From NCBI GenBank assembly GCA_965203305.1, contig OZ241874.1:3224001-3288000 (forward strand): a DNA stretch of 64,000 bases, read 5' to 3'. Position numbers and translations under genes: made by a program. The notes below the pieces were generated by a model. It searched no databases and was not told the DNA's origin. It was given only the letters and a program-made list of their open reading frames with translations. Positions 9,090 to 17,508 of the stretch are shown one piece after another. The stretch's first letter is position 1. Each line of letters begins with the position of its first letter. The stretch comes from Bin80 sp965203305. Lineage in GTDB: Bacteria; Bacteroidota; Rhodothermia; Rhodothermales; Bin80.

Positions 9090-10493
9090 ATGAAGGACAA
9101 CCCGCTTGACAAACCATCTGACCGTGGTCCCACCCCCTTCTTTCACGGGCGTACCCCCATACTGGCCAGCTTCGAGAACAGCCTGGTGAAATACAGAAAA
9201 AAAGACGAAGGGACCATCTTTATCGTACAGGGCCCGCCGGGGATCGGCAAGTCGGCTCTGCTGGACGAATGTCGCAAGAAGGCAAAGAATAAGAACTGGG
9301 AGGTCCGAAAACTTGTCGTCCCCGCCCTGTGGGACCCGGACTTAATGGCGGAATGCCTGGGGCTGAAGAAAAAAGAGAGCACCACAGAAAAAACTGTGGA
9401 GGGAGGTGGGGAAATTAGTGCTGGTGTAGCCAAGTTCAAAGGGGCGGTATCAGGAACGACAAAGAAATCCATCCCGAAGGTCACCCCGCGAAGCCTGATC
9501 CAGAAAATAAAGAACCCTCTTCTTTTGATTCTGGACGAGGCCCAGCACCTGGGCGAAGACGGAGGTCCACCCCAAGAACACCTCCACGCGGTCAAAGCCC
9601 TGCTGACGGAGATTCACAATGGAGAGTTGGGCAAGCCCGTGATCCTGCTGGCCGGTGGACTGGGGTTGACCGAAGATGCATTCAGAGCACTGGGCATATC
9701 CCGGATGGCAGAAGACTGCATGTTTGACATGGAACCCCTGGAGAAAGAGGAAGAGCGGACGGTGATCCGGAACTGGCTCAAGAAAGCGGGGGAAGCGACA
9801 GGAGATGTCACGCACTGGATAGACACGATCACCACAGAGACAGTCCAGTGGCCCAGACATGTTGATTCCTACGCACGGAATGCCGCCCGTCTAATCAAGG
9901 ACAACCATGGGCAGATGACGGCGGACCTGTTGCGTTCCGTTATGGAAACAGGACGGGAAAAACGCTGGGCATACTATACAGGCAGAACGGAGGGGCTTGA
10001 CGATGATCATATTGTCCGGCTTGTGGAGATGTTTCGTGATACTCCTGTGGAGGAAGGGTTCCGGAAACAAGATATTGTAACGGAGCTAGGCGAACCAGGG
10101 TTTGCGCAGGCGGTCTCCAGGGGTGTTCTTTATTATAGCAACCCCTTGTACACACTCCCCATTCCGTCCCTGTATGACTGCCTGACAGAAAGAGCCACGC
10201 GAATTCGAGAGGCCGCATTGCGCTACGAGCGGGTCAAGAAGCAGAGACAGGCAAGTCGCCACCCTACAAGAGATGTTTCCGGGCAACAGCCGGAGTCAAA
10301 AGACCAGTCTGAGGCGGAGGGTTCTCAAAAGGAAGCGGGGAACCATACTCCAGACAGTCCCTCCCCTGAAAAAGAGGAGGGAAAAGAACCCACGATACTC
10401 AAATCGGAAGAAGGCAATCCTCGTCAGGAACCTCCACCGGGCAGAGATTCTTCCAACAGTGATCGGGACACAGACATGGGGATGGAGAGGTAA
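9090..10493 (+). CDS. AAA+ (AAA_16/Orc1-like) ATPase, sole gene of the TIR element
   Basis: A 467-residue P-loop ATPase. Features in order: an N-terminal FHGR box (residues 18-21), Walker A GPPGIGKS (48-55), Walker B LLLILDEAQ (144-152), a sensor-1-like segment VILLAGGLG, a WPRH motif at about residue 250, a C-terminal winged-helix-like segment ending RGVLYYSNPLYTLPIPSLYD, and a hydrophilic, probably disordered tail from about residue 390. I do not recognise it as IstB, TniB or TnsC. The nearest description is an AAA_16/STAND or Orc1-like ATPase. Relatives in this window are 33889-35040 (intact) and 28992-30256 (broken). Its place inside TIRs with a target duplication suggests it is cargo of, or a regulator for, a transposition process; this is inference. 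Confidence 0.85.
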   Translation: MKDNPLDKPSDRGPTPFFHGRTPILASFENSLVKYRKKDEGTIFIVQGPPGIGKSALLDECRKKAKNKNWEVRKLVVPALWDPDLMAECLGLKKKESTTEKTVEGGGEISAGVAKFKGAVSGTTKKSIPKVTPRSLIQKIKNPLLLILDEAQHLGEDGGPPQEHLHAVKALLTEIHNGELGKPVILLAGGLGLTEDAFRALGISRMAEDCMFDMEPLEKEEERTVIRNWLKKAGEATGDVTHWIDTITTETVQWPRHVDSYARNAARLIKDNHGQMTADLLRSVMETGREKRWAYYTGRTEGLDDDHIVRLVEMFRDTPVEEGFRKQDIVTELGEPGFAQAVSRGVLYYSNPLYTLPIPSLYDCLTERATRIREAALRYERVKKQRQASRHPTRDVSGQQPESKDQSEAEGSQKEAGNHTPDSPSPEKEEGKEPTILKSEEGNPRQEPPPGRDSSNSDRDTDMGMER

Positions 10494-10501
10494 CCTCTCC
10501 C

Positions 10502-10525
10502 TGCGGATTTTGCGGGATAAACCCC
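10502..10525 (-). repeat. Right TIR of ATPase element
   Basis: Inverse of the left TIR: TGCGGATTTTGC followed by GGGATAAACCCC, 9 nt after the ATPase stop codon. It is followed by the duplicated target TAATTTTT (10526-10533). Confidence 0.85.
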
Positions 10526-10555
10526 TAATTTTTAGCGTGAACGCGAAAAAATCAA

Positions 10556-12916
10556 ATGGAGAGCCATTCCAAGTTTTTGCCCTTCAGACATGCAGCGGTC
10601 ATTGGGGCCGGGACCATGGGAGCCCAGATTGCGGCACACCTCGCCAATGCCGGAGCAGAAGTACTGCTTCTGGATCTGGCAGCCCCGGAAGGGAAAGAGC
10701 CGTGTGCGCTGGTCGAAAAGCACCTTAAGGCCGCTTCAAAGCTGAAGCCCAGTCCATTTTTCACAAAGGCAGGCATGGAGCGCATTCGTTTCGGCACGAT
10801 TGAGCATGATCTGGAAAAGATTGCAAGAGTGGAATGGGTGGTGGAAGCTGTCATTGAACGGCTGGATATCAAACAGGACATCCTGAAAAAAATAGAGGCT
10901 TATGCAGGGCCGGACAGTATTGTCTCCACCAATACCAGTGGCATTCCGATACGTCTGCTCATCGCAGAATGCTCGCCTGCATTTCGGCAGCGTTTTCTGG
11001 GAACACATTTCTTTAATCCTCCCCGATATCTGCGACTGCTTGAGCTCATCCCGCATGCGGATACGGATCCGGGGATTCTGGAGAGAATCCGGTGGTATGC
11101 ACGGGTGCATCTGGGCAAGGATGTTGTGCAGGCAAATGATGTCCCGTACTTCATTGCCAACCGAATTGGGATGTATGGCATGACTGGCGCGATGCAGCTG
11201 TATCTGAGTGGAGACTATACGATTGAAGAGATTGATACACTCACTGGACCCGTCGCCGGCCGGCCAAAGTCAGCTACCTTCAGGACGGCAGATCTGGTTG
11301 GACTGGATGTGATGCAGCTTGTATGCGACAATCTGTATGAGAGTGTTCCCGAGGACGAGAGCAGGGAGCGGTTCAAGGCTCCGAACCTGCTGGGAGAGCT
11401 GGTCAGGAAGGGAGCACTCGGAGCGAAATCAGGAGCCGGATTTTACCGCAAAGAAGGCAGTCAGATACTGTCGCTCCGTCTCTCTTCCATGCAGTACGAG
11501 TCCCCTGCGGAACTGAATCTTGGAGATTTGCGCAGGATCAAATCAGCAGGCTCACTCCAGCACCGCCTGTCTGCATTGTTTGAGGATGAAGGACGGGCAG
11601 GCTATTTCTTCCGTACAACCATGCTGGATCTCATGGCATATGCCGCAAGGCGGATCGGTGAAATTACGGACAGTCCGGCACGGGTGGATGCGGCACTTCG
11701 TTCCGGGTTCGGATGGGAGATGGGGCCATTTGAGACATGGGATGCCCTCGGATTTGCTTCTGTCAGAGAAGCCATGATTCAGGAAGAGATTGCGCTTCCC
11801 GAGTGGGTCATGAACATGTCCGCCGATGCCTCCTTCTATGCAGGACATCCTGCACAGGTCTACATTCCGTCCCGGAAAGAATATGAAGAGCAGGAAGTGC
11901 CTGACTCCGAGCGATCTCTGGCATCCATCAAACTGGACGCAGGGAAGGACCTGTGGTCAAATGAAGAGTCTGGACTGGTGGATATCGGAGACGGGGTGGC
12001 ACTGTTTGAATTTCGTTCCAAAGCCTGCACCCTGGGATTCCGGGTAATCAGCGGACTTCTGGAAGCCATTGATCAGGTCGAAAACAATCCGAATCTGTGC
12101 GGGCTTGTCATTGGCAACGAGGGAACGCACTTTTCCGTGGGAGCCAATCTGGCAGAAATGGCCGGAGCGGTGCAGTCTGGAAAATTTAAGGAGATTGACC
12201 AGTATATCGCCCGCTTTCAGTCTGCCATGCAACGGGTACATTATGCACGAAAACCTGTGGTGGTCGCCGCTCATCAGCGTGCTCTGGGGGGAGGCTGCGA
12301 ACTGGTCATGTCTTCTCCTCATCCGGTTGCTGCTGCCGAGACCTATGCCGGTCTGGTAGAATTGGGGGTTGGCCTGATTCCAGCCGGTACAGGAAGCATG
12401 CGACTGGCGGCGAAGGCCGGCAGAGCAAATCGGGGGTATGAGAGCAATCTGCTACTGGATGTGATGCGATACTTTGAGATGGTGGCAAAGGTTACTGTCT
12501 CCACCAGTGCAGAAGAAGCTCGTGATCTGGGGTTTCTGCCTTCGCATGCCTGCATTGTGATGAACGATCAGGCACGTTTTCATGCGGCAAAGCATGAAGT
12601 GCTTCGGCTTTCCGCTCAAGGATATCGTCCTCCTGTCCCTGAAAAAGTTCGTGTACTCGGGCGACCCGGCGCGGCAGCACTGCATGTGGCCGTCTATCAG
12701 ATGTATCAGGGCAGATTCATCAGTGAGTATGATCTGCATCTGGCAAAGAAACTGGCACATGTCTTTACAGGCGGAGACTTGAGCGGGGCGCAGGATGTGA
12801 CGGAATCCAGCCTGCTAGAACTGGAGCGGGAGGTATTCCTCAGTCTTCTGGGAGAGCCCAAGACGCAGGAGCGCATTGCCGGTATCCTGAAGCACAACCG
12901 ACCCGTCCGTAACTGA
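10556..12916 (+). CDS. fadN: 3-hydroxyacyl-CoA dehydrogenase / enoyl-CoA hydratase (FadN type)
   Basis: A 786-residue bifunctional beta-oxidation enzyme that hydrates trans-2-enoyl-CoA and oxidises 3-hydroxyacyl-CoA with NAD. The Rossmann motif IGAGTMGAQIAAHLANAG is at about residues 16-33, followed by the 3HCDH signature region (GTHFFNPPRYLRLLE) and two C-terminal 3HCDH domains. The hydratase/isomerase domain occupies about 480-700 (FSVGANLAEM, GGGCELVMSS, LVELGVGLIPAGTG). The dehydrogenase-first order is that of Bacillus FadN/YusL rather than E. coli FadB. It is followed after 13 nt by the thiolase gene, forming a fadNA operon. The ATPase element sits 22 nt upstream of the start, so native promoter sequences were probably displaced. 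Confidence 0.93.
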   Translation: MESHSKFLPFRHAAVIGAGTMGAQIAAHLANAGAEVLLLDLAAPEGKEPCALVEKHLKAASKLKPSPFFTKAGMERIRFGTIEHDLEKIARVEWVVEAVIERLDIKQDILKKIEAYAGPDSIVSTNTSGIPIRLLIAECSPAFRQRFLGTHFFNPPRYLRLLELIPHADTDPGILERIRWYARVHLGKDVVQANDVPYFIANRIGMYGMTGAMQLYLSGDYTIEEIDTLTGPVAGRPKSATFRTADLVGLDVMQLVCDNLYESVPEDESRERFKAPNLLGELVRKGALGAKSGAGFYRKEGSQILSLRLSSMQYESPAELNLGDLRRIKSAGSLQHRLSALFEDEGRAGYFFRTTMLDLMAYAARRIGEITDSPARVDAALRSGFGWEMGPFETWDALGFASVREAMIQEEIALPEWVMNMSADASFYAGHPAQVYIPSRKEYEEQEVPDSERSLASIKLDAGKDLWSNEESGLVDIGDGVALFEFRSKACTLGFRVISGLLEAIDQVENNPNLCGLVIGNEGTHFSVGANLAEMAGAVQSGKFKEIDQYIARFQSAMQRVHYARKPVVVAAHQRALGGGCELVMSSPHPVAAAETYAGLVELGVGLIPAGTGSMRLAAKAGRANRGYESNLLLDVMRYFEMVAKVTVSTSAEEARDLGFLPSHACIVMNDQARFHAAKHEVLRLSAQGYRPPVPEKVRVLGRPGAAALHVAVYQMYQGRFISEYDLHLAKKLAHVFTGGDLSGAQDVTESSLLELEREVFLSLLGEPKTQERIAGILKHNRPVRN

Positions 12917-12929
12917 CGAGATCTTGAAC

Positions 12930-14108
12930 ATGTCATCTTCCGCTGTTATTGTCACCAGCCTGCGCACCCCAGTCGGGAAAGCCAAGCGGGGAGCACTTCG
13001 CTTTCTGCGCCCGGAAGCCATCGGAGCAGAAGTGGTACGGGCCGCTCTGGAGCGCACTCCCAATCTGAGTGCTGGGGAAATAGATGATGTACTTGTCGGA
13101 TGTGCTTTTCCTGAGGGGCCGCAGGGTATGAATATGGGGCGCATCATTGCAGGGCGGGCGGGGTTGCCGGACTCTGTACCGGGTGCCACCGTCAACCGAT
13201 TCTGCTCTTCCGGCTTGCAGACCATTGCCATGGCAAATCAGTCTGTCAGCATGGGACAGGCCGAGTGTATCATCGCCGGCGGAGCAGAGAGCATGACGCT
13301 GGTCCCCATGAGCGGATATTACTTTCAGCCGGATCCCGAACTTGCGGAACAGCGTCCAGAGGTCTATGTTTCCATGGGAAACACAGCAGAGAATCTGGCA
13401 GAGAAGTACAGCATATCTCGTGAGGATCAGGATCAGTTCGCACTTCGGTCCCATGAGCGGGCACTCAAGGCACAGTCCTCTGATCTGTTTGGGGAAGAGA
13501 TTGTCCCCCTTGACATAAAGCATAAAGACTTCTCGGATGGAACATTCCGAACGGTCTCTCGCCGCATCATCACAGATGAGGGGCCAAGAAAAGATACAAG
13601 CCTTGAAGCACTTGGGAGACTGCGTCCGGTGTTCCGAAACAGGGGCAGTGTGACGGCGGGCAATTCTTCGCAAATGTCCGATGGAGCGGCAGCGACAGTC
13701 GTGATGTCGGAGGCAATGGCGCAGCGTCTGGGGGCCAAGCCAATGGCACGCATGGCGGGATTCGCAGTGGCTGGAGTCGCTCCAGAACTCATGGGGATCG
13801 GTCCTGTACCGGCAATCCAGAAAGTTCTGAAACAGACGGGAATCCGTCTTGATGAGATTGGACTGATTGAGCTCAATGAAGCATTTGCCGCACAGGCCCT
13901 GGCAGTCATTCGGGAGGCGGACCTGGATGAATCCATCGTGAATGTTCAGGGAGGCGCGATTGCGCTGGGACACCCGCTGGGATGCACCGGAGCAAAGCTG
14001 ACGGCCACACTGCTTCATGCAATGAAGCGTCAGAATATCCGGTACGGACTGTGTACCATGTGTATTGGAGGAGGCATGGGGGCCGCAGCGGTCTTCGAAA
14101 ATCTGTAA
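12930..14108 (+). CDS. fadA: Acetyl-CoA C-acyltransferase (3-ketoacyl-CoA thiolase)
   Basis: A 392-residue thiolase catalysing CoA-dependent cleavage of 3-ketoacyl-CoA, the last step of each beta-oxidation cycle. The nucleophilic cysteine is in NRFCSSGLQTIA (Cys92), the catalytic His in GHPLGCTGAK (about 348), and the second catalytic cysteine in CTMCIGGGMGAA (Cys378). I start at the ATG at 12930; a TTG six bases upstream is also in frame. A weak GACGAG sits upstream. Co-transcribed with fadN (13-nt gap). Specificity for long acyl chains is inferred from the operon. Confidence 0.93.
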   Translation: MSSSAVIVTSLRTPVGKAKRGALRFLRPEAIGAEVVRAALERTPNLSAGEIDDVLVGCAFPEGPQGMNMGRIIAGRAGLPDSVPGATVNRFCSSGLQTIAMANQSVSMGQAECIIAGGAESMTLVPMSGYYFQPDPELAEQRPEVYVSMGNTAENLAEKYSISREDQDQFALRSHERALKAQSSDLFGEEIVPLDIKHKDFSDGTFRTVSRRIITDEGPRKDTSLEALGRLRPVFRNRGSVTAGNSSQMSDGAAATVVMSEAMAQRLGAKPMARMAGFAVAGVAPELMGIGPVPAIQKVLKQTGIRLDEIGLIELNEAFAAQALAVIREADLDESIVNVQGGAIALGHPLGCTGAKLTATLLHAMKRQNIRYGLCTMCIGGGMGAAAVFENL

Positions 14109-14284
14109 CAGACCGCTTCCGGCCAGATGCAAAACCTCCGTATCAGAGTAGCAGATCGCAGTTATTTGCATGGTTCTCTGGACAATTTGCCATTTTGCGG
14201 GTATATGCTCTGGCTCAAGTCCGCCTGCCCCGAAATATGAAGATATCCTTGTAAAGATTTACTGTCAGCAAAAGCTCGCAATTC

Positions 14285-16729
14285 ATGGAATGGTACGGAT
14301 ATGATGTCCTGACGCTCTGGCAGGGAATCGGAGCGGGACTCGTCAGTCTCCTGCTTTTGGCGTACTTTGGTGCCCGTATCTGGTACTGGGGGATTGCTGT
14401 GATTCTTCTTGTGTACCTCACAGGCACTCCAGAATGGCTTGTGCTGGTCACCACAGCACTGGCGATGATCCTCGTCATCACACCATTGCGCAGAGTGTTA
14501 TTCACAGGCCCTGTGCTGCGAATTATCAACCGAACGGGGCTGATGCCGGCGATCTCGGAAACCGAACGGGTGGCACTGGAGGCAGGCAAGGTCTGGGTTG
14601 AGGGGGAGTTATTCTCGGGGAAGCCGGACTGGAAACGCATTCGTGGAGCATCCTATCCTCAGCTCAGTCAGAAGGAGCAGGAGTTTCTGGATGGTCCCGT
14701 TCAGGAGCTCTGTGATCTGACAGACGACTGGAAAGTGTGGGCAGACCGGCAGTTTCCAGATGAGGCGTGGGAGCTGATGCGGCGGGAGAAGATGTTCGGA
14801 ATGATCATCCCCGCCAAGTACGGGGGGCTGGAATTTTCCGCCATGGCAAACAGTGCGGTGGTCATGAAACTCCAGTCTCATTGCGGGCCGCTTGCCACGA
14901 CCGTGATGGTGCCCAATTCTCTGGGGCCCGCGGAACTGCTGATTCACTACGGGACAGAAGCACAGCGGGATCACTACCTGGAACGCCTGGCTGGAGGGGA
15001 ATTTCTGCCGGCATTCGCACTCACAGAGACGGGAGCAGGCAGCGATGCCGGAGCAATGCAGGCAGAGGGGGTTCTGTTTCGGGACGAGTCCGGGGATGTG
15101 AATATCCGTCTTAAATGGGAAAAGAGATACATCACACTGTCTGCTGTAGCAGATGTTTTGGGGCTTGCGTTCAAGCTCAGAGATCCAGAAAACATCCTGG
15201 GGCGGGGGGAGGATATCGGGATCACATGTGCACTGATCCCTTCCAGCACTCCCGGGATCAGGCGGGGGCGAAGGCATGATCCGCTGGGGGTTCCCTTTGT
15301 CAATGCTCCATTTGAGGGCCACGATGTAGTCGTGCCCCTTTCGGCAGTGATTGGCGGGGAGAAGGGGGCGGGAGCCGGATGGAAGATGCTGATGGAGTCT
15401 CTGGCGGCCGGACGCGGAATCTCTCTGCCGGCAAGTGCGGCAGGAGGTGCCAAGGCGGTCTATCTGGGAGCTTCTGCCTACGCTGCGGTTCGGCGGCAGT
15501 TTGGGCTCCCCATTGGCAAATTTGAGGGAATTGAGGAACCTCTGGCACGGATTGGCGGATTTGTATATCTCATGGATGCAGCCCGTGTCTATACCCTTGG
15601 AGCCATTGACAGTGGAGAGGTTCCTGCCATCGTGACTGCGATCCTCAAATACAATCTGACAGAGCTGGGCCGAAAGGTGATTAACGACGGGATGGATATT
15701 ATGGGGGGCAGTGCCATCTCTTCTGGCCCCAGAAATATCCTGGCCCACCACTATATCGGCAACCCTATCGCCATCACGGTGGAAGGGGCAAACATATTGA
15801 CAAGAACGCTCATTGTGTTTGGACAGGGAGCACTTCGCTGCCATCCCTGGGCCTACAAGGAGATTGTCGCACTGGCCGAAAAGGATGTGGATCGCTTTGA
15901 CTGCGCCTTCGTCGGGCATGTGGGACATGTTCTCCGCAATGCCGCCCGCTGCCTGATTCTGGGGATTACCCGCGGGCATGCGGCAATGGTGCCTGGCAGA
16001 GGAGTGGTGCGGAAATATATTCGAAGATTGAACTGGATTTCCGCTTCCTTTGCATTCATGGCGGATGTGGCTATGGGTTCTCTGGGGGGTGCATTGAAGA
16101 GAAGAGAGAAGATTACGGGACGATTTGCCGACATCTTTTCGTGGCTGTATATGGCTTCGGCCACCCTGCGGCGGTTTGAAGCCGAGGGGATGCGCAAGGA
16201 GGATCTGCCGTATTTTCAATGGTCCATGGAGTATGCCCTTGCCGAGATTCAAAAAGGCTTTGAGGGACTGCTGGCGAACATGAAGGTGCCGGGTCTTACA
16301 TGGTGGGTACGGGGGCCGGCACTGCTCTGGCACAGGCTGAACAGTTTCGGGCGAGGGCCCTCGGATCAGCTGGGGCATGAGGTGGCACGGCTGATGCAAA
16401 CGCATGGCCCGCAGCGCAGCCGAATCGCGGCGGGAGTTTATCTGGGAGATGACTGCACACGCGGATTATACCGCTTGGAACACGCACTCCATCTGGCAGC
16501 TCTTTCTGCTCCAATTGAGGCAAAAGTCTCAAAAGCTGTCCGCTCTGGAACACTGGCAAGAAAGCCCAGGAATACCCGATTCGAGAGGGCCCTTGGAGCA
16601 GGAATTATTTCCAGGGAGGAGTTGGCACAAATTCAGGAAACCGCCAAAGTTGCGTGGGAGGCAGTGCAAGTGGATGATTTTGATGAGGACTCCTATCTGC
16701 GGCACCATGCGTCCACAAGCACGAGCTAG
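14285..16729 (+). CDS. fadE: Acyl-CoA dehydrogenase, FadE type
   Basis: An 814-residue flavin-dependent acyl-CoA dehydrogenase that introduces the 2,3-double bond at the start of beta-oxidation. The length equals that of E. coli FadE. The N-terminus has two or three hydrophobic segments (about residues 10-70), consistent with inner-membrane attachment. The ACAD core then shows FALTETGAGSDAGAM (about 245-260), and FGLPIGKFEGI with GGSAISSGPRN in the C-terminal helical domain. A FadE-specific DUF1974-like tail follows (KYIRRLNWISASFAFMADVA onward). It lies 176 nt after fadA in the same orientation, giving a complete beta-oxidation set. The downstream membrane-protein gene starts 2 nt after its stop. 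Confidence 0.93.
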   Translation: MEWYGYDVLTLWQGIGAGLVSLLLLAYFGARIWYWGIAVILLVYLTGTPEWLVLVTTALAMILVITPLRRVLFTGPVLRIINRTGLMPAISETERVALEAGKVWVEGELFSGKPDWKRIRGASYPQLSQKEQEFLDGPVQELCDLTDDWKVWADRQFPDEAWELMRREKMFGMIIPAKYGGLEFSAMANSAVVMKLQSHCGPLATTVMVPNSLGPAELLIHYGTEAQRDHYLERLAGGEFLPAFALTETGAGSDAGAMQAEGVLFRDESGDVNIRLKWEKRYITLSAVADVLGLAFKLRDPENILGRGEDIGITCALIPSSTPGIRRGRRHDPLGVPFVNAPFEGHDVVVPLSAVIGGEKGAGAGWKMLMESLAAGRGISLPASAAGGAKAVYLGASAYAAVRRQFGLPIGKFEGIEEPLARIGGFVYLMDAARVYTLGAIDSGEVPAIVTAILKYNLTELGRKVINDGMDIMGGSAISSGPRNILAHHYIGNPIAITVEGANILTRTLIVFGQGALRCHPWAYKEIVALAEKDVDRFDCAFVGHVGHVLRNAARCLILGITRGHAAMVPGRGVVRKYIRRLNWISASFAFMADVAMGSLGGALKRREKITGRFADIFSWLYMASATLRRFEAEGMRKEDLPYFQWSMEYALAEIQKGFEGLLANMKVPGLTWWVRGPALLWHRLNSFGRGPSDQLGHEVARLMQTHGPQRSRIAAGVYLGDDCTRGLYRLEHALHLAALSAPIEAKVSKAVRSGTLARKPRNTRFERALGAGIISREELAQIQETAKVAWEAVQVDDFDEDSYLRHHASTSTS

Positions 16730-16731
16730 CC

Positions 16732-17196
16732 ATGTCCGTACACACACTGTTCATATTTCTTCACATTCTGACGGCATCCGCCTGGTTTGGGCTGAGTTTG
16801 CGGCTGGGCAGTCAGGCAAAACTTGCTGCCACGGGGCAGCATGCGGTTTCCGAGGATGGAAAACGCACTCTTTTCCTCATGGGGATCATGCTGCTTGCTA
16901 CCTTTGTATTCTCCATGGTGCTGCTCATGACAGGCGGTGGATATCCCGGGCAGATTCAATACCATATCGCCTCCATCCTGATTGTTGTCCTTCTAGTGGT
17001 TCAGTTTGTATTTCTGATTCCTGTCTGGAACAGTCTGCATACTGCCGTTGCGACGGCACACAAACAGGACGGGGCAGAGATCAAGAGAGGTCCAGCATCC
17101 GCGCATGCCCGCAAGATTTCGATGTTTGCGGGAATCGGGCATCTGATCTGGGTGATCCTTCTGGTTCTCATGCTCTGGAACAGGTCGATGCCATAG
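16732..17196 (+). CDS. Four-helix integral membrane protein of unknown function
   Basis: A 154-residue protein with four predicted transmembrane helices (about 5-22, 48-70, 79-99, 128-150) and short loops. No catalytic motif is evident. A histidine in the first helix (FLHILTASAWFG) resembles small haem- or copper-associated membrane proteins, but that is only a resemblance. It starts 2 nt after fadE and is probably translated with it. Association with the fatty-acid operon is the only functional hint. Confidence 0.75.
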   Translation: MSVHTLFIFLHILTASAWFGLSLRLGSQAKLAATGQHAVSEDGKRTLFLMGIMLLATFVFSMVLLMTGGGYPGQIQYHIASILIVVLLVVQFVFLIPVWNSLHTAVATAHKQDGAEIKRGPASAHARKISMFAGIGHLIWVILLVLMLWNRSMP

Positions 17197-17270
17197 GCGT
17201 ACACCAGCAGGTAGCAGGAGAGATATTCCGAATCTGCTCCCTTTTGTATTCGTGAATCCAATTCAGATTG

Positions 17271-17465
17271 ATGGCGACTGAACGTATGAATGAAAGCTGG
17301 CGGCAGGTATGTCGTCAAATTGTGTCTATTTGGAACGAGGTTGAGTTTGACGACAAGGAAATGAAGAAGGCGCGTGGCAATATGCGCAAAATGGTTCAGC
17401 TCATCCACGACAAGACCGGCGAGCCGCGAGACGAGATCTTTCAGAAGATCAGTGCGATCATCTGA
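17271..17465 (+). CDS. Small helical protein, weakly CsbD-like
   Basis: A 64-residue basic/acidic helical protein (NESWRQVCRQIVSIWNEVEF, then DDKEMKKARGNMRKMVQLIH). The N-terminal Trp followed by amphipathic helices and the small size recall the CsbD/YjbJ stress-protein group, but the canonical residues are poorly conserved, so this is a tentative call. The ATG at 17271 is preferred over an in-frame TTG one codon earlier. It lies between the fadE-linked membrane protein and the GWxTD gene, all on the + strand. Confidence 0.55.
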   Translation: MATERMNESWRQVCRQIVSIWNEVEFDDKEMKKARGNMRKMVQLIHDKTGEPRDEIFQKISAII

Positions 17466-17508
17466 TCGTTCCGCAGGGGCTTGGTCCGCAGGTTCGCACA
17501 AATCTGCG

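Larger units (their letters stand above)
9007..10525 (+). mobile_element. Compact TIR-bounded element carrying only an AAA+ ATPase gene
   Basis: A 1519-bp unit bounded by 24-nt inverted repeats: left 9007-9030 (GGGAATTATCC then AGCAAAATCCGCA), right 10502-10525 (TGCGGATTTTGC then GGGATAAACCCC). They match at 21 of 24 positions. Immediately outside are identical 8-bp direct repeats TAATTTTT at 8999-9006 and 10526-10533, the signature of a transposition event. The only gene inside is the ATPase at 9090-10493, with no DDE, serine or tyrosine recombinase. The duplication length fits ISL3-family transposases, and the right TIR shares the TATCCCG core with the ISL3 element at 35373. Insertion was in the 5' region of fadN. 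A decayed relative occupies 28944-33768. Confidence 0.85.

Noticed and set aside
12933..14171. 412-codon minus-strand frame opposite the thiolase gene
   Set aside because: The plus strand has all thiolase catalytic motifs. The antisense frame lacks any family signature.
14609..16405. 598-codon minus-strand frame opposite fadE
   Set aside because: It is a shadow of a well-conserved FadE gene. Low-complexity composition with no motif.
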